DNA from: Bacteroidota bacterium
Lineage (GTDB): Bacteria; Bacteroidota; Bacteroidia; Sphingobacteriales; Sphingobacteriaceae
DNA: 64,000 nt
NCBI GenBank assembly: GCA_018828585.1
Contig: JAHJVW010000027.1
Span: 42,838-106,837 of the forward strand
Direction of reading: 5' to 3'
In this document: positions 34,971 to 43,807 of the stretch, piece by piece
Layout of the letters: each line of letters starts with the position of its first letter
Position numbering within the stretch: position 1 is the stretch's first letter
The notes under the pieces: generated by a model
The model's database searches: none
What the model saw: only the letters and a program-made list of their open reading frames with translations
What the model was told of the DNA's origin: nothing
Translations under genes and position numbers: made by a program

Positions 34971-36251
34971 TTAAAATCTTTTGCTCAAACCTAATCCGAT
35001 TGCAAATTGATTTCCTCTAGTTTGAGGTAGGTATTCTTGATTTTCGTAAGAAAAACTTAACGAAATTAAAGTGGTTCGCTTAATAGATTTGTAATATCCA
35101 AAAGAAGCATTATTTGATTTCAGTTTATAAGGGTTACGAGCATCAAACTGAACATTATTACTTCGATTATCTGGTGATATTCCGGTACCGATGCCAAAAC
35201 TTAAATAATCATCTTGACCACCCGTGTAATATCTTACATTTAAGGAAAAAGACTGCGATACTGAATTATTAGATGGCGTTAAATAAGTTCTTAAGTTAAA
35301 CCAGTAGTTTTTATAATATTTCCCAACCGAGGCCGTATAAATCACAGTAGTTTTATCGAAACTTAAAGTTCTTAAGCCAACTTCTGCTTCAAAAGAAGCT
35401 GGTAAATTGCTATACAAAGAAAATCCACTTCTGTATTTAGGAAAAACACCAACCGTATTAGAATAACCACCACTTACATATGCATAAAATAGTTGAGAAA
35501 TTTTAGGATACAAATCTACCTCGACCTGTGAACCATTAGTTTTAAATCTATTGGCATAATTGTATCTTGTAATTATTGAACCTAATTTAGTTTGTCTACC
35601 ATAACTTATATTACCGAAACGCCACGGATCATCAAATTGTTTATCAAAATTTGTTTGGCTGTAACCAAGACTGATGGTATTATTTGAAGATAAATAGGCG
35701 ACACTTTGACTTAAAGATCTAGCTTCAGTAGATTTAGGGTATAATTTTAATGTTTGAGTTAATACACTATTGGCTTCTGGATATCTGTTTAAACTTTTTA
35801 ATATTTTAGCCTTTAAAATCAGTAAAGATTCTGATTTGGGATGATAACTTAAACCTGTATCCACAATCTCTAATGCTTTAACAGATTGATCATTCCAATT
35901 TTCTAAATTGCCATAAGCTAAATAGGTATCCTCGTAAGTCGGATTTTTACGTACCGCTTCCTTAAACATCACTCTCGCACTATCAATTTTATCACTAAAA
36001 GTATATAATCTTCCTAAAAATATTTCTATATCGGTATAATCAGGACTTTTAATTAATGCTTTCTTAGTTAAAGCAATAGCGGCAGTGTAATTTTTATCTT
36101 CAAATGCTAATTTTCTGGCTTTAATAAACATCTCATCAGCACTTAAATCGTCTTGGGCATAGGTAGGATGTAAACTGCTGAGCAGCAAAAAGAATCCTAC
36201 TAAACAGATGAAACCTCTATAAATTTTTGCTTTTGTTCGTGTGGATACCAA
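34971..36251 (-). CDS. TPR protein with YaiO-family outer-membrane barrel (module 2)
   Basis: The 426-residue protein has a signal peptide (about 1-33, ending THPTYAQ-like), TPR-like repeats (about 35-185) and a C-terminal beta barrel beginning around NTISLGYSQTNFDKQF. It ends in GLGLSKRF with a terminal Phe, as in YaiO-family proteins. It is the module 2 counterpart of 21429-23336, but shorter and on the opposite strand, convergent with the LtaS-like gene. It may be the outer-membrane end of the glycan pathway; its separate transcription suggests separate control. Confidence 0.85.
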   Translation of the reverse strand: MVSTRTKAKIYRGFICLVGFFLLLSSLHPTYAQDDLSADEMFIKARKLAFEDKNYTAAIALTKKALIKSPDYTDIEIFLGRLYTFSDKIDSARVMFKEAVRKNPTYEDTYLAYGNLENWNDQSVKALEIVDTGLSYHPKSESLLILKAKILKSLNRYPEANSVLTQTLKLYPKSTEARSLSQSVAYLSSNNTISLGYSQTNFDKQFDDPWRFGNISYGRQTKLGSIITRYNYANRFKTNGSQVEVDLYPKISQLFYAYVSGGYSNTVGVFPKYRSGFSLYSNLPASFEAEVGLRTLSFDKTTVIYTASVGKYYKNYWFNLRTYLTPSNNSVSQSFSLNVRYYTGGQDDYLSFGIGTGISPDNRSNNVQFDARNPYKLKSNNASFGYYKSIKRTTLISLSFSYENQEYLPQTRGNQFAIGLGLSKRF

Positions 36252-36788
36252 AATGATGTAATTAAAATTATTATTTGTTATGATGCTAATGTATCTAAAT
36301 CCTGTCTAAAAAATAATGAATACGATACTTATGAATATTTGTTTCTTTTAAATTTAAACTTTTTTCTAAAACCGATGAATCAAATTTCCTCTGCTTTTTA
36401 AAATATAGCATCAATATTTAAGAACAAATAAGATTAAATGCTACTAAATAGGTTATCCTTTCAAATCTAATTTATTTAATGTGTAGCATAACTATTTTAA
36501 ATACTAAATCTATGGATTGAAATTACAAATAACTTCGCAACCTTTAGTACCAAAACTTCAAGAAGTGTTGTTCATGCAGGCAATCAAAAAAAATCTTTTG
36601 GTGAATAATATAAAATCTAATGATTTTGCAATTGAAATAAAATCATATTAAACCAAAAAGAGAAACCATTTCTGATTTCTCTTTATTACACTGAAAGAAT
36701 TTAATAGTATTCTTAATTATCTGAACAACATTTATTTTGAAATGAAATCTGTTCTCTTCATTCTTTTATTCCTGTGATCAAATCAAAA
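36252..36788. other. Spacer between module 2 and the copper cluster
   Basis: This 537-bp stretch has no convincing gene in either strand. It contains the hairpin AAAGAGAAA/TTTCTCTTT (36657-36665 with 36676-36684) that could end the copper operon. The rest is featureless and AT-rich; the promoter of the YaiO gene should lie near 36260-36330. Confidence 0.45.
36657..36684 (-). terminator. Possible terminator downstream of copA
   Basis: A 9-bp perfect stem with an 11-base loop lies about 105 bp beyond the copA stop on the minus strand and is followed there by a GGTTT run. The T tract is weak, so the call is tentative. Confidence 0.4.
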
Positions 36789-39380
36789 TTAATCAATATT
36801 AGCATTCTTTAATCTCAATGCATTCATGATCACTGAAACAGAACTGAAACTCATTGCCAATGCGGCAATCATTGGAGAAAGTAACATCCCAAAGAATGGA
36901 TAAAGCACACCTGCAGCTATGGGAATTCCTATTACGTTGTAACCAAGTGCAAAAAAGAGATTTTCTTTGATATTTCGCATTACCTTGTGGCTCAATTGTT
37001 TTGCCTTAGCAATTCCATTTAAATCGCCTTTAATTAAAGTAATACCTGCACTCTCAATGGCAACATCAGTTCCTGTGCCCATAGCAATACCAATATTAGC
37101 CTGAGACAATGCTGGTGCATCATTAATTCCATCACCAGCCATCACTACTTTTTTACCAGATGCTTGCAGTTTTTTTATCTCTTCCAGTTTATCTTGTGGT
37201 AACATTTGTGCTTTATAGCCATCTAAATTTAAAGTGTCACTAACGGCTTTAGCAGTATCCTCATTATCGCCTGTAAACATCACAACCTGCAAACCTTCTT
37301 TCTGTAATCTATGAATCGCCTCTTTACTAGATGCTTTGATTTTATCGGCAATCACCACAAAACCAACAACCTTGTTTTCTACCGCCAAATAAGAAACAGT
37401 TTTACCCTGTTTTTGTACCGTCGTTACTTTTTCATTCATTTCTTTACTGATGTTCGCTTTAACATCCGTCATCAATTTATCATTACCTAAAGCCAATTTT
37501 TTTCCGTTCAACTCTCCAATTACGCCTTTACCAGTGATGGCTTCAAATTTTGATATGGGGAGCACTTTAATATTTTTCTCTTTACCATATTTCAAAGTAG
37601 CTTGCGCCAGCGGATGTTCACTAGAACTGTTTAAGGCAATAATTTTTTCTATGATGTCATTTTCGCTGAAATCAGTTTCTACGCTTTCTACTTTCTCTAC
37701 CGATGGCTTTCCTTCTGTTACTGTTCCAGTTTTATCGATCACTAAAACATCCATTTCATCCATCTTTTCTAAGGATTCTGCATTTTTAATCAACACACCA
37801 GAATGCGCCCCTTTTCCAACACCCACCATTACAGACATGGGCGTTGCCAAGCCAAGCGCACATGGACAAGCAATAATTAAAACTGCAATGGCATTCACAA
37901 ATGCGTAGACATAGGAAGGTTCGGGACCAAAAATTGCCCAAATTATAAAAGTAATAACTGAAATAAATACTACAATAGGGACGAAATATCCAGAAATCTG
38001 ATCAGCCATTTTTTGTATAGGTGCTTTAGAACGACTGGCGTTATTTACCATCTCGATAATCTGTGATAGCAATGTTTCTGAACCTACTTTCTCAGTAACC
38101 ATCACAAAGCTTTTGTTCCCATTGATGGTTCCCGAACTCACCTTATCATTTTTCTTTTTTTGAACGGGGATTGGTTCTCCAGAAATCATCGATTCATCGA
38201 TTACGGCTTCACCCTCATGGATGCTCCCATCGACTGGAATCTTTTCTCCGGGTTTAACCCGCAATAAATCTCCAGGATGAATGCTATCAATAGAAACCAC
38301 TTTATCCTCTCCTTCCACAATCTTAGTAGCTTTATTTGGAGCAAGTTTTAGTAATTCTTTAATCGCATTATTTGTTTTGCCATGCGCTCTCGCTTCTAAT
38401 AACTGACCCATTAATACTAAAGTAAGGATCACCGTGGCTGCTTCAAAATAAACAAATACGGTACCCGATTCGGTTTTAAACTGGTCAGGAAATACATCTG
38501 GAAATAACAAGGCGACCACACTAAATAACCAAGCCACACCAGAACCAATACCAATTAAAGTAAACATGTTAAGATTCCATGTCATTACTGAACGCCATGC
38601 TCTTTCAAAAAACATCCATGTGGCGTAAAATACCACAGGAATAGATAAAACCAACTGCACCCAATTCCAGTATTTCAAATCCATCAATTTATAAATTAGA
38701 TTGTTTGGAATCATCTCAGACATGGCAATTAAAAAGATAGGAATTGTAAATGCTGCTGCTATTTTAAACTTTCTTAATAATTTAAGATAAGTTTTGTCTT
38801 CCTCATCATCAGTTGCCTCCATTGGCACTAAATCCATTCCGCAAATTGGGCAAGCTCCAGGTTCGTCCCTTACAATTTCTGGGTGCATGGGACAGGTATA
38901 TTGTGTTGCTTTTTTTAAAGATACTTCTTCTACTAAATCCATTCCGCAAACCGGGCAGTCTCCAGCTTTATCATAAGTTTTAGTGCCTTCACAATGCATT
39001 GGACAATAAAAAACACCATTCCCATTCTTTACAATAGAATTAGTTTGATGGTCTTGATGCTTCTGTTCAGCATTGGTTTTTGTATCACCAGAACAGCAAG
39101 AACTTTCTTTTTTTGAATCTGGTTTTTCTTTATGAGTTGGAGTGCCACAACCGCAACCACAACCCTTTTTTACCTCAATAGGTACTATGGTATAATGTGT
39201 TGTAGCACTTAAAGCTTGTTGTAGTTTTTCTGTTGGAATATGCTCTTCCATTTCTATATCAGCTTCCGGTGGGTTTAAAGTTACTGTTGCATGAATACCT
39301 TTAATGGTGTTTAAAGCTTTCTCTGCATTGGTGCGACAACCATTACAAGTCATCCCACTTATTTTATATGTATGTTTCAT
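36789..39380 (-). CDS. copA: Copper-translocating P-type ATPase (P1B-1, CopA)
   Basis: I use the ATG at 39380 (MKHTYKISGMTCNGC); six more codons are open upstream. The protein has an N-terminal HMA domain with C12/C15 and two heavy-metal-binding modules of the form YCPMHC/YTCPMHPEI...CPICGMDLV (about 125-190). The ATPase core has IACPCALG, VIDKTGTVTEG, SSEHPLAQA and GDGINDAPAL. YN in the seventh helix and M-x-x-S-S in the eighth match Cu(I) exporters. It would pump Cu(I) to the periplasm, where the multicopper oxidases could oxidise it. It lies 74 bp downstream of the AraC/HMA-like regulator. Confidence 0.95.
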   Translation of the reverse strand: MKHTYKISGMTCNGCRTNAEKALNTIKGIHATVTLNPPEADIEMEEHIPTEKLQQALSATTHYTIVPIEVKKGCGCGCGTPTHKEKPDSKKESSCCSGDTKTNAEQKHQDHQTNSIVKNGNGVFYCPMHCEGTKTYDKAGDCPVCGMDLVEEVSLKKATQYTCPMHPEIVRDEPGACPICGMDLVPMEATDDEEDKTYLKLLRKFKIAAAFTIPIFLIAMSEMIPNNLIYKLMDLKYWNWVQLVLSIPVVFYATWMFFERAWRSVMTWNLNMFTLIGIGSGVAWLFSVVALLFPDVFPDQFKTESGTVFVYFEAATVILTLVLMGQLLEARAHGKTNNAIKELLKLAPNKATKIVEGEDKVVSIDSIHPGDLLRVKPGEKIPVDGSIHEGEAVIDESMISGEPIPVQKKKNDKVSSGTINGNKSFVMVTEKVGSETLLSQIIEMVNNASRSKAPIQKMADQISGYFVPIVVFISVITFIIWAIFGPEPSYVYAFVNAIAVLIIACPCALGLATPMSVMVGVGKGAHSGVLIKNAESLEKMDEMDVLVIDKTGTVTEGKPSVEKVESVETDFSENDIIEKIIALNSSSEHPLAQATLKYGKEKNIKVLPISKFEAITGKGVIGELNGKKLALGNDKLMTDVKANISKEMNEKVTTVQKQGKTVSYLAVENKVVGFVVIADKIKASSKEAIHRLQKEGLQVVMFTGDNEDTAKAVSDTLNLDGYKAQMLPQDKLEEIKKLQASGKKVVMAGDGINDAPALSQANIGIAMGTGTDVAIESAGITLIKGDLNGIAKAKQLSHKVMRNIKENLFFALGYNVIGIPIAAGVLYPFFGMLLSPMIAALAMSFSSVSVIMNALRLKNANID

Positions 39381-39454
39381 GGTTTCTTTTTTATACAAAA
39401 ATAAGTTTCTTGAAGAGGATGATGTTACACAATTACAGGTTTAATTTATAGCAT

Positions 39455-40018
39455 TCACAGTTCTTCTATATTGGTACGTTTATGTTCTTTCAATGATTTA
39501 TAAAAAGAAGGCGTAAGACCAGTGATCTTTTTAAATTGATTGGAAAGATGTGAAACACTGCTATAACCTAATTGATAGGCAATTTCTGAAAGAGAAAGCT
39601 CATCATATAAAATTAATTCCTTTACTCGTTCTATTCTTTGATTGATAAAATACTTTTCAATTGAAATACCTTCTAATTCAGAAAAAATAGTGCTTAAATG
39701 GTTATAATCGTAATTTAATTGATCTGATATATGTTTTGATAGATTAACAGAATTGGCCTCATTTGAATGGAAAACTTGAGAGATAATGATGGTTTTAATT
39801 TTATTTACTATTCTACTTTTCTTATCATCAATCAGTTCAAAACCCATCTTTTTTAAGGATGAATTTAGCGCAAATAGTTTCTCTTCAGTCAAGTCTTCTT
39901 CTATTTCCACTTCCCCTAAATTTGTTAATACAGGAATGATTTGATGTTCATTCAGTATGGTTTCGACCACCATTTTGCACCTGCTGCAAACCATGTTTTT
40001 AATATAAATTTTCATCAA
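39455..40018 (-). CDS. AraC-family regulator with an N-terminal HMA-like CxxC region (copper cluster)
   Basis: The 187-residue protein has KNMVCSRCKMV near the N-terminus, a C-x-x-C resembling an HMA metal-binding loop, a middle region, and an AraC HTH with RIERVKELILYDELSLSEIA and YSSVSHLSNQFKKITGLTPS. It lies directly upstream of copA and is the best candidate for the copper-responsive activator of the cluster. Its paralogue at 26062-26631 shares the same layout. The metal-sensing role is inferred from the CxxC and the neighbours. Confidence 0.82.
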   Translation of the reverse strand: MMKIYIKNMVCSRCKMVVETILNEHQIIPVLTNLGEVEIEEDLTEEKLFALNSSLKKMGFELIDDKKSRIVNKIKTIIISQVFHSNEANSVNLSKHISDQLNYDYNHLSTIFSELEGISIEKYFINQRIERVKELILYDELSLSEIAYQLGYSSVSHLSNQFKKITGLTPSFYKSLKEHKRTNIEEL

Positions 40019-40061
40019 TTCATCAGTAAAACTTCATTTTAAATATATCAGTTTTATATTA

Positions 40062-40544
40062 TTATTTTTCCATCCTTGCCAAAATAGCTTTCATTTCGGC
40101 AATCTCCTTTTTCTGAGCCTCAATAATGCCATCGGCTAATTTCCTCACTTCTGGATCTTGTAGATTGGCGTTTTCACTCGTCATAATTGCCGATGAATGA
40201 TGCGGAATCATGGCTTTCATGTATTGCTCATCTCCAACCGGAGTTTGCGTTCTCAATGCGGTAAGCACTAATCCAAAAACAACGATACTACCCATAATGA
40301 TGGCACTATTTATTTTTTTATCAGGATACATTTTCCCCATCATTAATAGCATAATGATGGCCATTGGACTTACCATCAACAAGGCCATATAAATGCGGGT
40401 TAAACTCACATAAAAATGATCAATAGCTACAATGTTGATGAACATGATGGAGTACATCACCACAAATGATATTCCCATTGTGGCGGCAAATTTACCGTAA
40501 CCCATACCTTTTGTTTGTTTAGTGTTTGACTGATTTTTTTCCAT
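40062..40544 (-). CDS. DUF305 membrane protein
   Basis: The 160-residue protein has three hydrophobic segments (about 20-40, 50-70 and 80-98) and a C-terminal DUF305-type helical domain with MIPHHSSAIMTSENA and LADGIIEAQKKEIAEMK. The M-x-x-H-H-x-x-A-I-x-M pattern is rich in potential metal ligands. DUF305 proteins often occur in copper and heavy-metal clusters, but their activity is not established. It starts 15 bp after the multicopper oxidase gene and ends 44 bp before the regulator. Confidence 0.85.
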   Translation of the reverse strand: MEKNQSNTKQTKGMGYGKFAATMGISFVVMYSIMFINIVAIDHFYVSLTRIYMALLMVSPMAIIMLLMMGKMYPDKKINSAIIMGSIVVFGLVLTALRTQTPVGDEQYMKAMIPHHSSAIMTSENANLQDPEVRKLADGIIEAQKKEIAEMKAILARMEK

Positions 40545-40559
40545 TGTTTTAAAATTTAA

Positions 40560-43217
40560 TTAATACATAATTCTTAAACCTGCTCCCCAACCATAATTAC
40601 TATCGTAATTTCCAGAGATTCCCAAGTTTTTCCCTAGGATATAAGTGGTGTTAATTCTATATTCTTTATCCGTATTCCAGCTTCCTCCAAAGCGTATGCG
40701 ATTAGAAATGGGAATATCTGCCCTCCCAATTTCAAAACGTACTTTTCCTTTTTGGCTCACTCGTACATCAGTTTGAATAAAAAGCGGCAACAGATACCTT
40801 AGTCCTACAAAAGCATTTTGTTGATCGTTTTTTACAAATGCTCCACCTTTTACATCATTTTTAAACTCGGCACCTATATAACCAGATAAATAAAAACGGT
40901 TATCTAAGTAACGTTCTAACCTCGGCGTAACCTCATAACGTCCATCGTAACTGAAACGCCAATCTGAATTGAAACTATAACGCACATTAGAAACATTAAA
41001 CATGCCATAATTGGCTTGAGATTGTATCGCAGTGTTTGCCCAAAAGAAAGGATGATTTGATTCCCTTATTATTGGATTATTTCCTCTGTATTGCGCAATT
41101 TCTGGTGTAATGGTAGAACCTTGATAACGTACAACCCTTGCCATGCCGGCATTCATGTGGTATAGGATATGGCAATGGAAAAACCAATCTTTTTCTTCAT
41201 TGGCATCAAACTCTATGGTCACTGTTTTCATAGGTTCTACACTTACTGTGTGTTTCAAAGGTGAGTATTCACCTTGTGCATTGATCACTCTAAAAAAGTG
41301 TCCATGTAAGTGCATGGGATGCTCCATCATGGTGGTATTGTGCATCACAAATCTTACCTTTTCTCCTTTTTTGATCGATAAAACATCCTGCTCAGAAAGC
41401 GTTTTATTATTTATAGACCAAACATAGCGTAACATCGAACCAGTAAGGTATAGCTGAAAAGTTCTTAATGGTTGCTTTGAGTCTATTTCTGTCGAGGCTT
41501 TTGCCTTTAGCATATCATAGGTCAAAATTTTACCCTCGCCTCCTAAACTATACATCATCGAACCAGGCACAGTCATTTTCACTCCTCTACCATCGTCTTT
41601 CATATTCATCCCGCCCATGTCCATACTCATGTCTTGCTTATTCTGAGTATCGGAATCCATATTCATCCCTTTCATGCCATTCATATTTTCCATCTTCATC
41701 TTAGCGGAATCTGGTTTCATATTCATGCCATCCATGTTCATTTCTTGATCATGCTTCCTATTCTTCATACCCATTTTTAAGGTATCAGGTTTCATGTTCA
41801 TCCCCTTCATGCCATCCATGTTCATTTCTTGATCATGTTTCATGTCCTTCATGTCCATTTTTAAGGTATCAGGTTTCATGTTCATCCCCTTCATTCCATC
41901 CATGTTCATTTCTTGATCATGCTTCATGTCTTTCATACCCATTTTTAAGGTATCAGGTTTCATCTGCATTCCCTTACTATCGTCCATCTTCATGGCTCCC
42001 ATTTCCATACCCTTATTCATTCCAGAAGATCCCATTTTTCCCTCCATCCCATTGGGTGTCTCTTCTAGCATTCCGGCAGCTCTCAGTTTTTCATTTTTAA
42101 CAGAGCTCATCTGCATCCCTTTCATTCCCATCATCATTTGGCTCATGGTGTGCATAATTCTGAAATAATTCAATTTTGGGATATCTGGCGCTTTATGCAA
42201 GGTACCTGTACCAAAGAAGGTAGAAACTTGTCCGGATACATCATGCGGAGTGGCTCTAAATTCATATTTACCATCTTTAGGGATGGTGATCAATACATCA
42301 TAGGTCTCGGCAACGCCAATGAGTAACTTATCAACTTTCACTGGTTGTATTTCTAAGCCATCGGCGGCTACCACAGTCATTTGCCCACCTGCAAATTGTG
42401 CCCAAAAATAAGAAGAGGCCGAACCATCAATGATTCTTAAGCGTACTGTTTCACCAGCCTTATAATCTTTTTGTTCTACATTCTCTTTTCCGTTAATGAA
42501 AAATTTATCGTATTTGATATCACTAATGTCCATAGCTGGCATTCGCATCCATTCCATCATCAGCTTATCACTTCCATAACCTTTCGAAATCGCTTCGCCA
42601 TAACTTTGTACTGCTCCTTTTCTAATTGCGAAGTAATCGCTCCCTCGTTTTAACATTCTTAAAACATTCTTTGGATTTTGATTGGTCCAATCAGAAAGCA
42701 CCATCACTTTATCTGCGTATTGGTCTATTTTATTGCTTTTATCTTGTGCCTCTATTACAATGGAGCCAAATAAACCCGCTTGCTCTTGCAATTTGGTGTG
42801 CGAATGATACCAATAGGTACCAGTTTGGCGTAAAGGGAAGATGAAATCGTGGGTTTGCCCTGGCATAATAGGTGCCGTTTCTAGGTAAGGTACTCCGTCA
42901 AATTTATTGGGTAGCAATAGACCATGCCAATGCACAGAGGTCTCATCTTTCATTTGATTGTGAACGTGGATAACAGCCGTATCTCCCTCTGTAAAACGCA
43001 GCGTTGGGCCAGGAATTTGTCCGTTAATGGCTTGGGCTTTTACCGTTTTACCCGTAAAGTTTACCAAGGTATCGGTAATGTAAAGATCGTAAACTACTCT
43101 TTTGCCAGGGTTAATGAGATGATCATTTGGTACGGCACTATAACTTTTAATTTTTTGCTGAGCAAAAATAGAATGACTAATAAATAGGATAAAAAATAGG
43201 AATAATAGCTTTTTCAT
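40560..43217 (-). CDS. Multicopper oxidase (CopA/PcoA type) with Met-rich linker and CopB-like C-terminal domain
   Basis: The 885-residue secreted protein has a signal peptide (about 1-19) and cupredoxin domains with VHWHGLLLPN and GTYWYHSHTKLQEQ in the N-terminal half. HPMHLHGHFFRV and FFHCHILYHMNAGMARV hold the type 1 and trinuclear copper ligands further on. Between them lies a Met-rich linker (about 360-530) with 28-residue tandem repeats. The last 150 residues (from about AIQSQANYGMFN) are beta-rich and end GAGLRIMY, like CopB/PcoB outer-membrane proteins. It probably oxidises Cu(I) and sequesters copper. Confidence 0.9.
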   Translation of the reverse strand: MKKLLFLFFILFISHSIFAQQKIKSYSAVPNDHLINPGKRVVYDLYITDTLVNFTGKTVKAQAINGQIPGPTLRFTEGDTAVIHVHNQMKDETSVHWHGLLLPNKFDGVPYLETAPIMPGQTHDFIFPLRQTGTYWYHSHTKLQEQAGLFGSIVIEAQDKSNKIDQYADKVMVLSDWTNQNPKNVLRMLKRGSDYFAIRKGAVQSYGEAISKGYGSDKLMMEWMRMPAMDISDIKYDKFFINGKENVEQKDYKAGETVRLRIIDGSASSYFWAQFAGGQMTVVAADGLEIQPVKVDKLLIGVAETYDVLITIPKDGKYEFRATPHDVSGQVSTFFGTGTLHKAPDIPKLNYFRIMHTMSQMMMGMKGMQMSSVKNEKLRAAGMLEETPNGMEGKMGSSGMNKGMEMGAMKMDDSKGMQMKPDTLKMGMKDMKHDQEMNMDGMKGMNMKPDTLKMDMKDMKHDQEMNMDGMKGMNMKPDTLKMGMKNRKHDQEMNMDGMNMKPDSAKMKMENMNGMKGMNMDSDTQNKQDMSMDMGGMNMKDDGRGVKMTVPGSMMYSLGGEGKILTYDMLKAKASTEIDSKQPLRTFQLYLTGSMLRYVWSINNKTLSEQDVLSIKKGEKVRFVMHNTTMMEHPMHLHGHFFRVINAQGEYSPLKHTVSVEPMKTVTIEFDANEEKDWFFHCHILYHMNAGMARVVRYQGSTITPEIAQYRGNNPIIRESNHPFFWANTAIQSQANYGMFNVSNVRYSFNSDWRFSYDGRYEVTPRLERYLDNRFYLSGYIGAEFKNDVKGGAFVKNDQQNAFVGLRYLLPLFIQTDVRVSQKGKVRFEIGRADIPISNRIRFGGSWNTDKEYRINTTYILGKNLGISGNYDSNYGWGAGLRIMY
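41687..41970 (-). repeat. 84-bp tandem repeats encoding a Met-rich linker
   Basis: CCATTTTTAAGG recurs at 41771, 41855 and 41939, a spacing of exactly 84 bp, with a more diverged unit before 41771. Each unit encodes 28 residues such as KPDTLKMGMKDMKHDQEMNM. The array is in frame with the multicopper oxidase and adds a methionine/histidine-rich copper-binding segment. It is a coding repeat, not CRISPR. Confidence 0.9.
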
Positions 43218-43325
43218 TTCTTATGAAAATTTTATAAAATGATTAAAATTTGATGAGTTGTTGAATTCCCTTACCGTAGGGAGTGTTTCAAAAATCCATT
43301 ACACAATGGATAACAGAGAAAAATC

Positions 43326-43763
43326 CTAATTTCTGAAATTTTGCAAGAGCAAATAAATCTCGTCTTTTAAAATAGGATGATGAGTAAGCCGATGTAGACC
43401 GCTAAAAACATTGTAATATGGATAACTCGCTTTAGATGCTTTTTGAAAGCTATCAAAATGTAATGGTGCTACTTTAGCAGTTATTTGATGATCATCCTTA
43501 TTTAATTTTTCTATATTTCTTACCTTTAAAAAGGTTTTCACTGCATGATTCTGACAGCAATTATCTGTTTGATTTAAAGATGGGTGATGGTTAAAAAGAT
43601 AAGCTGAGGAGCTTTGCTCCATCCCACACACAGCTTCGGATTGTAAAAAAGAAAATTTACTTAATTTGCCTCCGCAGGTATGAAGAAAGAAATTTATCCC
43701 TGATGAGGTATAACAAATCATCAGGGATAAAAATATAGTTGCTATGTTTTTTAAAATATTCAA
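43326..43763 (-). CDS. HYC_CC_PP-type small secreted protein
   Basis: The 145-residue protein has a signal peptide-like N-terminus (about 1-22), then FFLHTCGGK (about 25-33), a DNCCQNH motif (about 67-73) and a tail with HHPILKDEIYLLLQNF. The H-x-C, C-C and C-terminal pattern fits the HYC_CC_PP family, small Bacteroidota proteins often seen beside copper genes. The second Pro-Pro motif is replaced by Pro-Ile here. It lies between the two multicopper oxidases on the same strand. A copper-binding role is likely but unproven. Confidence 0.7.
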   Translation of the reverse strand: MNILKNIATIFLSLMICYTSSGINFFLHTCGGKLSKFSFLQSEAVCGMEQSSSAYLFNHHPSLNQTDNCCQNHAVKTFLKVRNIEKLNKDDHQITAKVAPLHFDSFQKASKASYPYYNVFSGLHRLTHHPILKDEIYLLLQNFRN

Positions 43764-43807
43764 TATATTTAGTTACAAATTAATTAACAATTATTAAGCC
43801 ATTCTAC

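Noticed and set aside
37450..37908. 152-residue antisense ORF in copA
   Set aside because: Shadow of the conserved ATPase core; no independent start signal.
41687..41970. CRISPR-like regular repeats
   Set aside because: Period is 84 bp with no unique spacers, in frame inside a gene, and there are no cas genes.
41143..42326. Series of plus-strand ORFs within the multicopper oxidase
   Set aside because: Antisense shadows; the minus-strand frame is continuous with all copper-ligand motifs.
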